Shown here piece after piece: positions 1 through 8,648 of a stretch of DNA of 64,000 nt. Under the pieces are notes generated by a model, which was not told the DNA's origin, did no database searches, and saw only the letters and a list, made by a program, of their open reading frames with translations. The stretch is from Dyadobacter jiangsuensis (GTDB taxonomy: Bacteria > Bacteroidota > Bacteroidia > Cytophagales > Spirosomataceae): contig NZ_PYAS01000010.1 of assembly GCF_003014695.1 (NCBI RefSeq), forward strand, positions 124,001 to 188,000. The letters are read 5' to 3'. A program made the translations under genes and the position numbers. Every line of letters begins with the position of its first letter. Position 1 is the first letter of the stretch.

Positions 1-198
1 AAAAATGCCGCGGAGCAGTTTATAATTAGGTCGTACTTCGGGTACGGAGTCACGGGCAAGGGTGTCTCCGAAAAGCGTTCCCCGGACAAGCGTGTCGCGA
101 ACGGATGCATCGGAGGACGACTCAGGTACCTGCGCGTACGCGGGAGACAGCGTTAATGCCAGCAGGCAAATTAGTAAGCAATGAAGAGTAAAACGCAT
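1..198 (-). CDS. Secreted protein, N-terminal part only
   Basis: The frame opens with ATG at 196-198 on the minus strand and runs off the left edge, giving 66 codons. The first ~20 residues form a classical signal peptide (MRFT, a hydrophobic core LLICLLALTL, then SPAYA before a Gln), so the product should leave the cytoplasm. The visible mature part is acidic and rich in Ser, Asp and Thr, and shows no domain I recognise. It starts 23 bp after the stop of the VWA protein gene on the same strand, so the two are probably co-transcribed. An earlier ATG at 204-206 hits a stop after 11 codons and was rejected. Function unknown. Confidence 0.6.
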   Translation of the reverse strand, partial: MRFTLHCLLICLLALTLSPAYAQVPESSSDASVRDTLVRGTLFGDTLARDSVPEVRPNYKLLRGIF

Positions 199-220
199 TC
201 GATCATATCGGGGGCAGGAC

Positions 221-2293
221 TTAATAACCGCCATGGTATTTTCTCAACCCCCATTCCGCTCCCAACAGCACTACAAGCAGGAAGAACAGCCATTTCAGGT
301 AAATCAGCTCAACCATATCTTCGGTACTGTCCAGCCTGTCGGCGGGGCGGTCAGTTTTAAGTTTTTGAATAAATTGTTGCAGCGAAGCAGGCATCATGAA
401 TGTGCCGCCCGACCGCCGTGCCAGGTCCCGGAGCATGCCGAAATCCGCTGTCGTATTGCTCAATTCAAGATCTGCGTTGCGGATCACAAACTGACCTGAT
501 ACATTTTCCTGTTTTCCTTTCAAAGTAGTGGAAGCCGCGTACCGGTAAACGCCATCGGCCAGCCCGCTGACGTTGAACCGCGGTGTCTCCTTAGCGTGCG
601 TGTACGTGAATTGCTTGCTCTTGCCCTTTTCATCCACCAGTTCCAGCTTCACTTCCTGACCGAAGATCGGCTCGTAAATGTCATTGTAAACCTCCGTCTG
701 AAAAGCAACCTGCTCTCCGGCCTCAAACTCGTTGCTGATCGGGTATACGCGGAATTTCCGACGGTCTTCCTTCACCGAAAGCACCTGTATCAGCTTTTGA
801 AAGAGGTTATCCACCACTTCCTGCTTGCTGGTTTGGGCAAATTCTTCCTGCCGCCATTGCCAGATCCCCTCTCCTGCCAGCACGGCCGTTTTCTGGTCAC
901 CATTCGTATTCAGAACCAGGAGCGGCTTGTTGGTATTGAGCGTTCCTACTTTCTGGTACAATATGGTTTCGGTACCCGACGAAATATTGTATTCGCCAAA
1001 TGGTACGGAAAGCGGCGGAAGGCGTTCCAGTAATTTCAGGCTCTCGGCATCGAGGTTCAGCTGCGAGAATGATGGGTTAAACCGCGCCGTAACCTTGTCG
1101 ATCTGATTGTTTGCAGAAGCATTGATAAACAACGACCGGTTCAGTGAACTAGCCAGCGGCACCGCCGATTGATTTCCCAGGATGAAAAACAACGGCATTT
1201 TGGCATCCAGGTATTTACGGACCTGTCCGTTACCTAACCCCAGCACATTCGGGATCTGGTGCAGGATTACGAGGTCATAAGGCTTCGTACTGGCCGGCGG
1301 ATTGTTAGCAATGGATAGAATATTGATATCCAGCTCGTAATTATCATTCGCCTCGATCACACTCCGGATACTCTTGATATCGGGATGCGGCGCGAGGGCC
1401 ATGAGCAAGATCTTTTGCCGGCCGTCGATAATGTCGATGTAAACATCCTTCCTATTGTTCCTGCCCGACGTCTCACCCGAAACTGCTCCCAACTCGATGG
1501 TATAATGCTGAACGCCCTTTTGTGCGGAAGATGTTTTGAAATCAAATGCCTTGAAATAATCCGCACGGTCGATCACTACCGGCTGGCTTTGGATCACGCG
1601 GCCATTTTGCTTCAAAGTCACTGTCGTACTCTTTCCCTGCAATCCGTTCGCGGCGATTTCCGCCCGTACCGGAAACTCGTTGCCCAGGTACGCGATGCGG
1701 TTGCTAACCACATCTTTCACCCGGATATCCAGCTTAGGTACCGAGTCGCCCACAGCCAGCGTATTGACCCTGAACGGATAACGGTTATAGGTCGGCGATA
1801 CGCCCTGGTTCACGATCCCATCCGAAAGCAGCACCACATCGGTCAGGTTACGGCCTTCGAAGTTGGTACGGACCGTTTGCAGCAGTCCCGCCAGGTCGGT
1901 TTTGTTTTGGTTAAATGCAAGGGAATCCGCGTTGTTCTGCGTACCATCCAGCGACTCGATACTTACTTCAAAGCCTGAATCGTTCAGGTCACGCGCCACG
2001 GCCTTTACCTGCTCCATCGCAGCCTGGCCGTATTTACCAACAGATTCGGAGTTGTCGATCGCGAAAACGATCTTGGCCTTGTCGACCGAAGTTTGGGTAC
2101 GCCGCACGAGCGGGCTCAGCAGCAGGAAGCAAATCAATGCCACCACAATGCCACGCACAGCTGCCAACGCATAATTCAGTCTCTTACCCCAGGCCGGTTG
2201 CGGCTGATACAGCAGCCAGGCATAGGCCAGGCCCGCAAGTACGCAGAAAATAATGAACCAGTAAGGGGTTTGGAATATGAGCTCTGACCGCAT
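221..2293 (-). CDS. VWA-domain membrane protein with a GATase-like middle region
   Basis: An integral membrane protein of about 690 residues. Two N-terminal helices (about residues 10-30 and 42-62) are followed by a von Willebrand A domain with a MIDAS motif DNSES near residues 80-84 and the strand VVLLSDG further on. The middle contains a segment (ILLMALAPHPD, then DLVILHQIP) like the class-I glutamine-amidotransferase fold seen in similar bacterial VWA proteins. A last helix lies just before the C-terminus (WLFFLLVVLLGAEW). The ATG at 2291-2293 was chosen because it directly precedes the first helix; an in-frame start 39 bases upstream is possible. Related proteins are thought to work in envelope stress or complex assembly, but the exact role here is unknown. 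Confidence 0.75.
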   Translation of the reverse strand: MRSELIFQTPYWFIIFCVLAGLAYAWLLYQPQPAWGKRLNYALAAVRGIVVALICFLLLSPLVRRTQTSVDKAKIVFAIDNSESVGKYGQAAMEQVKAVARDLNDSGFEVSIESLDGTQNNADSLAFNQNKTDLAGLLQTVRTNFEGRNLTDVVLLSDGIVNQGVSPTYNRYPFRVNTLAVGDSVPKLDIRVKDVVSNRIAYLGNEFPVRAEIAANGLQGKSTTVTLKQNGRVIQSQPVVIDRADYFKAFDFKTSSAQKGVQHYTIELGAVSGETSGRNNRKDVYIDIIDGRQKILLMALAPHPDIKSIRSVIEANDNYELDINILSIANNPPASTKPYDLVILHQIPNVLGLGNGQVRKYLDAKMPLFFILGNQSAVPLASSLNRSLFINASANNQIDKVTARFNPSFSQLNLDAESLKLLERLPPLSVPFGEYNISSGTETILYQKVGTLNTNKPLLVLNTNGDQKTAVLAGEGIWQWRQEEFAQTSKQEVVDNLFQKLIQVLSVKEDRRKFRVYPISNEFEAGEQVAFQTEVYNDIYEPIFGQEVKLELVDEKGKSKQFTYTHAKETPRFNVSGLADGVYRYAASTTLKGKQENVSGQFVIRNADLELSNTTADFGMLRDLARRSGGTFMMPASLQQFIQKLKTDRPADRLDSTEDMVELIYLKWLFFLLVVLLGAEWGLRKYHGGY

Positions 2294-2367
2294 GTGTTGG
2301 GATTCAATAGCTGGCGACGTTACAATATACAACGAAACCGCCAGCTATCTACTAACGAAGAAAGTCT

Positions 2368-3114
2368 CTATGTTAACATACCACCGTCGACCTGGATTAC
2401 CTGGCCGGTGATATAGCGCGACATATCCGAAGCAAGGAACACGCAGGCGTCAGCAACATCTTCCGGCTGGCCTCCGCGTTTCATCGGGATCGACTGTTTC
2501 CAGTCTTCCACCGCTTTCGCATCTACCGCGTCGGTCATTTCAGTTTCGATGAACCCCGGCGCAACTGCGTTGGAGCGGATATTTCTGGAACCCAATTCCA
2601 ATGCGATCGATTTCGTGAAGCCGATGATTCCAGCCTTCGAAGCAGCGTAGTTCGACTGCCCCGCATTGCCGCGTATACCGACTACCGATGTGATATTGAT
2701 GATCGACCCGCTTTTGGCACGGATCATGGATTTCGTAGCGGCTTTGGTCAGGTTAAAAACCGATTTCAGGTTAATATTCACCACCGTGTCCCATTGCTCT
2801 TCGCTCATACGCATGAGGAGCCCGTCGCGGGTAACACCTGCATTGTTAATGAGCACGTCGAGCTTACCGAAATCGGCAATGACGTCGGTAACGAGCTGGT
2901 CTGCGGCCTGGAAATCGGATGCATCCGAGCGGTAGCCTTTCGCTTTCACACCGAACGCTTCCAGTTCTTTCGCCAAAGCTTCGCCTTTTTCGACGCTGGA
3001 CAGATATGTAAATGCGACATCAGCACCTTCCTGAGCCAGGCGCAGCGCGATCGAACGTCCGATACCCCGCGAAGCCCCTGTTACCAATGCAACTTTATTT
3101 GCTACTAACTTCAT
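2368..3114 (-). CDS. fabG: 3-oxoacyl-[acyl-carrier-protein] reductase
   Basis: A classical 248-residue short-chain dehydrogenase that reduces 3-oxoacyl-ACP to 3-hydroxyacyl-ACP with NADPH in type II fatty acid synthesis in the cytoplasm. The cofactor motif TGASRGIG is at residues 12-19, NNAG at 90-93, and the catalytic Ser143, Tyr156 and Lys160 lie in the pattern S-x12-Y-x3-K. The C-terminus ITGQVIQVDGGM is typical of FabG. Length and motif spacing match the family. It lies upstream of the VWA gene on the same strand and is not in a recognisable fab cluster, so a paralogous reductase acting on another substrate cannot be excluded, although the sequence is very FabG-like. Confidence 0.88.
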   Translation of the reverse strand: MKLVANKVALVTGASRGIGRSIALRLAQEGADVAFTYLSSVEKGEALAKELEAFGVKAKGYRSDASDFQAADQLVTDVIADFGKLDVLINNAGVTRDGLLMRMSEEQWDTVVNINLKSVFNLTKAATKSMIRAKSGSIINITSVVGIRGNAGQSNYAASKAGIIGFTKSIALELGSRNIRSNAVAPGFIETEMTDAVDAKAVEDWKQSIPMKRGGQPEDVADACVFLASDMSRYITGQVIQVDGGMLT

Positions 3115-3264
3115 AAATAGGATTAGAATCTGTCAAAATGTATACTGCCGGCAAAAATAGGATATTGGGCAGAGACCGGCAAATAAACGACCTATGGTAC
3201 TTTATTACAAAATGATGTAATATTCAGGCAAAAAACCTTCTCCAACAATTTAACTTACACTAAC

Positions 3265-3699
3265 ATGAACACTACAAATGTCCAGAAAACATCAGGAGCC
3301 TTCATTGCCGCATCGTGGATCGCATTGGGCGTGGGAATGGCCGGCTTCATCATCGGCCTCTGGCGGTCGGAAATGCTGCTGAGTGAAAAGGGATATTATT
3401 TTACGGTATTAATGTACGGGCTTTTTGCGGCCGTATCGGTTCAGAAGAGCGTTCGCGACCGTCTGGAAGGCGTTCCGGTAACGGGCATTTACTATGGTAT
3501 CGCCTGGTTTTCCACGATCCTCGCCATCGTGCTGCTGGTAGTCGGCCTCTGGAATGCGACCCTATTACCGAGCGAAAAAGGCTTCTACGCATTCGCCTTC
3601 CTTTTGGGCATCTTCGGCGCCATTGCGGTTCAGAAAAACACCCGGGACAATGCTATTTTCGAAACCGGCAGCTCATTTTCCAAACCTTCTGATCATTGA
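3265..3699 (+). CDS. YiaA/YiaB-family inner membrane protein
   Basis: A 144-residue protein made of two copies of a two-helix unit: helices near 13-32 and 46-60, then 75-95 and 105-120. Each copy carries a similar block (GLWRSEMLLSEKGYYF and GLWNATLLPSEKGFYA) and a following VQKxxRD motif, so the internal duplication is plain. This matches the YiaA/YiaB two-helix domain family, whose biochemical role is not established. It stands alone between divergent fabG and the downstream SDR gene, with 150 bp upstream containing no obvious regulatory structure. Confidence 0.8.
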   Translation: MNTTNVQKTSGAFIAASWIALGVGMAGFIIGLWRSEMLLSEKGYYFTVLMYGLFAAVSVQKSVRDRLEGVPVTGIYYGIAWFSTILAIVLLVVGLWNATLLPSEKGFYAFAFLLGIFGAIAVQKNTRDNAIFETGSSFSKPSDH

Positions 3700-3744
3700 T
3701 GCTGTTAAGCCGTTACGTATAATTTTTGAAACTAAACTCAGGTA

Positions 3745-4455
3745 ATGGCAGAAATAACAAAAACAGCCCTGATCACAGGCGGTTCAAAAGGAATAGGATA
3801 CGGCATTGCCGAAGCGCTGATCCGCGACGGCATCCGTGTCGCGATCACAAGCCGGTCACAGCAGAATGCCGATGAAGCGGCAAATACATTGAACAAAATC
3901 CGTGAAGGCTATGCATTGGCCCTCGAATCGGATGTGCGCAGCCTGCCATCGCAGGAAAAAGCGGTACAAACCGTGCTCAGTCAATGGGGCCGGCTCGACT
4001 ACTTCATCGCCAATGCGGGGGTAGGTCATTTCGCACCGATCCAGGAGCTCAGCGCCGAATTGTGGCAGGAAACCATCGATATCAACCTCACCGGCGTGTT
4101 TTTCAGTGCAAAGGCGTCTATCGCAGCACTGACAGAGTCGAAAGGGTATTTCATCAACATTGCGAGCCTCGCAGGTACCAACTTCTTTGCGAATGGTACT
4201 GCTTACAACGCCAGCAAATTCGGCCTGGTGGGCTTCTCGCAGGCGATGATGCTCGACGTGCGCAACGCGGGTGTGAAAGTGACAACCATCATGCCGGGCT
4301 CCGTCGCAACCGAGTTCAACAACCATGAACCGTCGGATAAGGATGCCTGGAAAATCCAGCCGGAAGACATCGGCCAGATCGTGTCCGACCTCATCAAAAT
4401 GCCGGCACGGACGCTGCCGAGTAAAATCGAGGTACGACCCACTACACCGAAATAA
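3745..4455 (+). CDS. SDR-family NAD(P)-dependent oxidoreductase
   Basis: A 236-residue cytoplasmic short-chain dehydrogenase. The nucleotide-binding motif TGGSKGIG is at residues 11-18, NAG at 90-92, and the catalytic Ser141, Tyr154 and Lys158 are in the normal spacing. It is only distantly like the FabG of this window, and it ends with a short basic tail rather than the FabG-type VDGG end. Substrate unknown. It follows the YiaA/B gene by 45 bp on the same strand and may be co-transcribed with it. The stop is followed within 25 bp by the left arm of a 10-bp-unit inverted repeat. Confidence 0.82.
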   Translation: MAEITKTALITGGSKGIGYGIAEALIRDGIRVAITSRSQQNADEAANTLNKIREGYALALESDVRSLPSQEKAVQTVLSQWGRLDYFIANAGVGHFAPIQELSAELWQETIDINLTGVFFSAKASIAALTESKGYFINIASLAGTNFFANGTAYNASKFGLVGFSQAMMLDVRNAGVKVTTIMPGSVATEFNNHEPSDKDAWKIQPEDIGQIVSDLIKMPARTLPSKIEVRPTTPK

Positions 4456-4476
4456 CCCCCGTTTTGGGAATTTTTG

Positions 4477-4662
4477 GTCGAGTGTGGTCAAGTGTTGTCA
4501 GGTATAGTCAGGTGTGGTCAGAGATAGTCCTATGTCCTGACTACACCTGACCATTAAATGACAACACCTGACCACAAATGACAATTCCTGACCATACTTG
4601 ACCACACGTGACAATTCCTGACGACTAATGACCACACCTGACTACTTCTGACTACTTCTGCC
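4477..4662. repeat. Inverted array of 10-bp units (element A)
   Basis: The left arm (4477-4530) repeats a unit ending in GTCA every 10 bp: GTCA occurs at 4487, 4497, 4507 and 4517, flanked by GTCG at 4477 and GTCC at 4527. The right arm (4536-4662) carries the complement, TGAC, at 4538, 4548, 4559, 4569, 4579, 4589, 4599, 4609, 4619, 4629, 4639 and 4649, again every 10 bp with one 11-bp step. A typical unit is CCTGACCACA. The bases around the core vary, so this is an old or drifting array. A transcript of either strand could fold into a long imperfect hairpin. It lies between convergent genes, and the right arm runs into the last codons of the minus-strand gene. Confidence 0.85.
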
Positions 4663-5721
4663 CTTGGGCCAAGATGCATAAAGCGAAAACAGCAACCCGC
4701 CACCGGCAAGCAGCAGGAGCGGTATTTTGTATAAAATCAATAAAGTAAGGCTGACAAACCCAAACAGGAAGACCTGCATGGCATTCTCCGGCAACCCCGA
4801 ACGTTTGTAAAAGTATAGGTGAGAGACTATGAGGATTGTTAAGCCCAGCAAGTACAACTGTGCCACTTCCGCAAAGCCCAGGGCGCCACTACGAAGTACC
4901 ACCACCGTTTCGGGGACGATCAGCAGCAAATGCGCCGTAACCACCCTGCTCCAGCGTTTCCAGGCCGGAACCGGCAACGACCTGCCCCAAAGCCAGATTT
5001 CAGCTTCCCATTGATACAATTCCAGTGATAAACCGAGATTGAGCAGGTAAGCCAGCGACATGCCCACAGCCGGCATTCGAATGTCATATTCACCGGTACT
5101 ATAATAAAGCACCGTCCCGGCTGCCACCAGCATTGCCCCCAGTTTCCCGACCAATAACGTAATCCCGCGCTCCCGCACGAGCCATTCCATCGACCAATAC
5201 AGCCACGAGGCGGGTCTGGCGAACGGCCATTTGATCACGCTCTCGCCTTTAACAGGGACATATAAAACCGGCTTCCTTATGCGCCATTCAGCGGCCAAGG
5301 CCAGTATTAGCATTAATACAATGTAAAAAGGAATAACCGGCCAGAGCCTGGCCAGCAGCTTGTCCTGAATGGCTATAATAAGAAGGTAAACGCCGTAATA
5401 AAGAATAGGTTGCAGAAAACTCAACGCCTGGGCGGCAAACCTTCTCACCCGTACGGGCGCGGGCCAGGTGCGGGCGTGATAGATGAATGTATATTCCGGG
5501 AGCTTCCAGGTATTGATCAAAAATTGAACACACAACAGGCTATATACGAGCCAGATCACGAAAAGAGCAAGCATGCCATATGCGCCTGTCAGGAAAAATA
5601 CCGCGAACGCGTGGTGCTCATTCGCGCTCAGAAACCCGAAAAGCATACCGAGCAAAACCAGGAATGCTCCGGCCCGCTGCCTGAAAAACGCCGAAACCGT
5701 GGAGAGCAACAGCATTTTCAT
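4642..5721 (-). CDS. Polytopic membrane protein, probable ABC exporter permease
   Basis: A 359-residue protein with many hydrophobic segments (about 15-35, 40-65, 105-160, 190-225, 255-300, 315-345), with no soluble domain or signal peptide. Its ATG overlaps the TGA of the ATP-binding protein gene by four bases (5718-5721), so the two should be translated together and form one transporter. The permease sequence is poorly conserved and the substrate cannot be read from it. The C-terminal residues RSSQK and the TAG stop are encoded by units of the adjoining repeat array, so the repeat has shaped or replaced the original end of the gene. Confidence 0.72.
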   Translation of the reverse strand: MKMLLLSTVSAFFRQRAGAFLVLLGMLFGFLSANEHHAFAVFFLTGAYGMLALFVIWLVYSLLCVQFLINTWKLPEYTFIYHARTWPAPVRVRRFAAQALSFLQPILYYGVYLLIIAIQDKLLARLWPVIPFYIVLMLILALAAEWRIRKPVLYVPVKGESVIKWPFARPASWLYWSMEWLVRERGITLLVGKLGAMLVAAGTVLYYSTGEYDIRMPAVGMSLAYLLNLGLSLELYQWEAEIWLWGRSLPVPAWKRWSRVVTAHLLLIVPETVVVLRSGALGFAEVAQLYLLGLTILIVSHLYFYKRSGLPENAMQVFLFGFVSLTLLILYKIPLLLLAGGGLLFSLYASWPKGRSSQK

Positions 5722-6356
5722 AGCGCATCGGTAGCGATGAGGCTCTTGTTTTTCAACCGGAAGCTTTGCGACACGTGCAGTCCTTCCTGCTCGAACAGCT
5801 GGTGCGACGACAGCAGGAATGTGACCCCGTTACGGTGGTATTCCTTGATCAACTCGAAAAGCACTTCCCGCGCTTCGCGGTCAATCGTAATGAGCGGCTC
5901 ATCGAGAATAATGATTGAAGGATCGCCTAAAAATGCCAGCAGCAGGGACACTTTCTTCACCATTCCGCTCGAACAGCTGCCGAACGGATTTTGAAGGTAG
6001 TTGATCCCGAATGATTCGACGAGCTTGTCGCTCTGCCCCGGCGATGCCCGCTGCGCTTCGGCGACGAAGGCAATGAGGTCGGCGGGAGTTAAAAAGGAAG
6101 GGTAAAGCGGTTCGGCCTCTCCGAGGTTTAGCCGGAGGCGGTATTCCACAGGATGTTTTTTCAGGTCATACTGGCCGTCAAGCCTCACGGTCCCTTCAAA
6201 TGGCAGCATCCCTGCCAGTGTTCGGAACAGCGTCGATTTTCCTGCACCGTTTTCTCCCTGTATCCAGTAAATACCCTTTTCAATTGCAAAAGACGGGATA
6301 GACAAGATTTCCCGTTCGCCATACCGCTGCGTTAGCTGACTGATTTCCAATACCAT
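5718..6356 (-). CDS. ABC transporter ATP-binding protein
   Basis: A 212-residue ATPase subunit that would power the adjacent permease. Walker A is GENGAGKST at residues 34-42, Walker B is the IIILDEP segment, and the H-loop is SSHQ. The signature motif is degenerate, CSSGM in place of LSGGQ, as in several small Bacteroidota exporters. It has a single nucleotide-binding domain and no membrane segment, so it should sit as a homodimer on the cytoplasmic face of the membrane. The gene is translationally coupled to the downstream permease by an ATGA overlap and starts 20 bp after the glycosyltransferase-like gene on the same strand. Confidence 0.88.
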   Translation of the reverse strand: MVLEISQLTQRYGEREILSIPSFAIEKGIYWIQGENGAGKSTLFRTLAGMLPFEGTVRLDGQYDLKKHPVEYRLRLNLGEAEPLYPSFLTPADLIAFVAEAQRASPGQSDKLVESFGINYLQNPFGSCSSGMVKKVSLLLAFLGDPSIIILDEPLITIDREAREVLFELIKEYHRNGVTFLLSSHQLFEQEGLHVSQSFRLKNKSLIATDAL

Positions 6357-6376
6357 ATCGCGGAATGGCCGTTATG

Positions 6377-7267
6377 TTAGGGAACAACATTAAACTCGTC
6401 TTTCAGCACCTGCAACGCTACCGACTCTTCGTGACGATACAGGTCCTTGTTGAAAAGCGCATTATGGCCGGCATTCTGCAAGCTGATCCAGCTATGGGTT
6501 GCGTAAGGATCGTAATTGAAGTGTTTGAAACGATGGCCTGCATTATTCATATCAGCAAACCACTTGACACCGACGTCCAGGCGGTCGTAAGCCCCAAATG
6601 CGGCTCCTTTGCCAACGGGCATCGTATCCTTCCTCGTCTTTTCAAGATCGATCATCGCCACATATTCATTTAACCGGCATTCGGGCAGCGGCCAGGGCGC
6701 AGCGCGATCGACCACGAGTTTGTACTCGCCTGTACGGGCCTGCGGGTACGTGGCAGCGAGCTGCATCAGTTCCTCGTAGTCCGGTTTATATTCCGTATAC
6801 TTGTCAGAATCGCAAAGGCCCGCTTCTCTCGCAGGGCATACCCAGCATTGCCCGATACTCCCGATACCCGAAGCATCGCCAATGTCACTGAGATACTCTC
6901 CTACCAGGTCGCTTTTGAAATACACGTCATTATGAATCACAAGCAGGTATTTCTGGTCCGACTTCTCCCACGCATACTGGTAGCGCACCGCGTGGCGGTA
7001 CCGCTTGAAATTCAGCAGAAAATCGAATTTCACGTTTTTGGTCCAAAGCCAGACATTGGGCTTATAGTAGACGATCTTATCACCGAAATGATCAAAAATG
7101 AATTTGAAATTCGGCGGCTCCGGCTGCTTGGCTTCTTCTACGAAATAGATTTTGTTAATCCATTGATGCGAATGCTTCATGAGCGTCAGAAGTGTAACAG
7201 CCGTTTGGTACGGCTTACCGTAGGCGTTGATCGCCACATCTACACATGCCTTTGGAGAGTTCATCAT
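6377..7267 (-). CDS. Glycosyltransferase-like protein
   Basis: A soluble 296-residue protein with no signal peptide. The N-terminus (VDVAINAYGKPYQTAVTL) and a central strand ending in HND-V (LLVIHNDVYFKSDLVGEYL) resemble the GT-A fold, where such a D-containing motif binds the metal and sugar nucleotide. This is fold-level similarity only and the acceptor is unknown. Two Cys-containing segments follow (QCWVCPAREAGLC), which could bind metal or form a disulfide. Either of the two first Met codons may be the start. It is the first gene of a leftward group with the ABC transporter, which hints at synthesis and export of one product, but the pairing is only positional. Confidence 0.5.
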   Translation of the reverse strand: MMNSPKACVDVAINAYGKPYQTAVTLLTLMKHSHQWINKIYFVEEAKQPEPPNFKFIFDHFGDKIVYYKPNVWLWTKNVKFDFLLNFKRYRHAVRYQYAWEKSDQKYLLVIHNDVYFKSDLVGEYLSDIGDASGIGSIGQCWVCPAREAGLCDSDKYTEYKPDYEELMQLAATYPQARTGEYKLVVDRAAPWPLPECRLNEYVAMIDLEKTRKDTMPVGKGAAFGAYDRLDVGVKWFADMNNAGHRFKHFNYDPYATHSWISLQNAGHNALFNKDLYRHEESVALQVLKDEFNVVP

Positions 7268-7458
7268 CGTGTATGCGTTTCTTTTTTCTTAACAAGTAGC
7301 CAAAGGTTGCCATTAAATCAGAAACCACCTGTTTTTCGTTTGAAAAAATTAGTAAGTGTAACAAACCCGGTTTACCGGTCGCTTCCCAAGCGTCTCCCCA
7401 CAAATATTTCAAAATAAGACACTTCGACCAACAGATCATGCGAAATTTCATATTTTCA

Positions 7459-7489
7459 TTGATCACAAATTTCGTGGGATGTATATTTG
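7459..7489 (+). promoter_or_regulatory. Bacteroidota-type promoter
   Basis: TTG at 7459-7461 and TATATTTG at 7482-7489 are separated by 20 bp. This matches the TTG/TAnnTTTG promoter used by the primary sigma factor of this phylum. Transcription would start near 7496, about 70 bases ahead of the glycosylasparaginase ATG. Confidence 0.6.
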
Positions 7490-7566
7490 AAAAAATTTTA
7501 ATTAATCACGGGATTCATTTTTAAAATTTTACAAAACTACTCTTGCCATCCATAAACCCGGACATC

Positions 7567-8607
7567 ATGAACACCAACCGCCGTTCCTTCCTCCGCCTGT
7601 CGGCATTCGCTTTGCCCTTCACGCGCGTCAATCAATTGTTTGCGAAATCACCGAAGGCTGGCGCTCCGGCGGCCGGGCCTGTTGTGATCTCTACCTGGGA
7701 TAGCGGGCAAATTTCAAATGCAGCCGCGTGGCCGGTGCTGGAAAAAGGAGGCCGTGCGCTTGATGCCGTGGAGCAAGCCGCCATCGCCATTGAAAACGAT
7801 ATCAATTGCTGCGTAGGTCTCGGCGGTAACCCCGACCGCGACGGGCATGTAACGCTCGACGCGTGTATTATGGATGAAAAATCGAACTGCGGCGCGGTAG
7901 CATTCCTCGAAAGAATTAAACACCCGGTATCCGTGGCCCGCAAGCTGATGGAAACAACCCCGCACGTGTTTTTGGTAGGCGCCGGTGCGCAGCAGTTTGC
8001 ATTAGCGAACGGCTTCAAACTGGAATCCGGAAAACTTTCGCCGGACGCTGAAAAGGAGTACAAAAAATGGCTCAAAAAGGCTGAATACAAGCCCGTTATC
8101 AATATAGAACATAAACAATCGAAAGGCCACGGCCCATTCGCCCCCACGCGACTGGACAACGGCGATTTCAACCACGATACCATGGGTACCCTCGCTCTGG
8201 ACGCACAAGGTAACCTCTCCGGTATGTGCACCACCAGCGGTATGGGCTTCAAAATGCGCGGCCGTGTGGGCGACTCCCCTGTTATCGGTGCAGGGCTTTT
8301 TGTTGACAATGAAATCGGCGCGGCTACGTCGTCCGGACAAGGCGAGGAAGTGATCCGCGTTGCCGGTACCCATTTGGTCGTCGAGTTCATGCGCAATGGC
8401 TCATCACCCGAAGAAGCATGCAAAAAGGCAGTGGAAAGAATCGTGAAACGTGACCCCGAGCGTGCCAAAACTTTCCAGGTAGGCTTTCTGGCCATCAATA
8501 AGCAGGGCGAGGTCGGTGCCTATTCCGTTCAGCCCGGATTTGCCTATACCATCACCACCGGCGACGGAAAGGGCAAAGTCATTGCGTCCAAAAGCTACCT
8601 CTCGTAA
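7567..8607 (+). CDS. N4-(beta-N-acetylglucosaminyl)-L-asparaginase (glycosylasparaginase)
   Basis: An N-terminal-nucleophile hydrolase that cuts the bond between GlcNAc and asparagine in glycoproteins. Counting from the ATG at 7567 the precursor has 346 residues. The autoprocessing site HDTMG puts the nucleophile at Thr205 (codon at 8179-8181), and the beta-subunit contains the glycine-rich segments GMCTTSGMGFK and GRVGDSPVIGAG found in this family. The N-terminus NRRSFLRLSAFALPF is a twin-arginine signal, so export of a folded enzyme is expected. An in-frame ATG at 7543 is possible, but the later start fits the signal better. Two fucosidase genes follow on the same strand, which supports a role in N-glycan breakdown. 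Confidence 0.88.
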   Translation: MNTNRRSFLRLSAFALPFTRVNQLFAKSPKAGAPAAGPVVISTWDSGQISNAAAWPVLEKGGRALDAVEQAAIAIENDINCCVGLGGNPDRDGHVTLDACIMDEKSNCGAVAFLERIKHPVSVARKLMETTPHVFLVGAGAQQFALANGFKLESGKLSPDAEKEYKKWLKKAEYKPVINIEHKQSKGHGPFAPTRLDNGDFNHDTMGTLALDAQGNLSGMCTTSGMGFKMRGRVGDSPVIGAGLFVDNEIGAATSSGQGEEVIRVAGTHLVVEFMRNGSSPEEACKKAVERIVKRDPERAKTFQVGFLAINKQGEVGAYSVQPGFAYTITTGDGKGKVIASKSYLS

Positions 8608-8648
8608 ACCCTCAGATAGAAGTATTTACCAAACACTTAACCATTACA

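Noticed and set aside
4477..4662. CRISPR array
   Set aside because: The units are 10 bp, degenerate and in opposed arms, with no unique spacers and no cas genes.
7215..7466. An 83-codon minus-strand frame upstream of the glycosyltransferase-like gene
   Set aside because: It overlaps the start of that gene in another frame, lacks a credible start context and has no recognisable domain.
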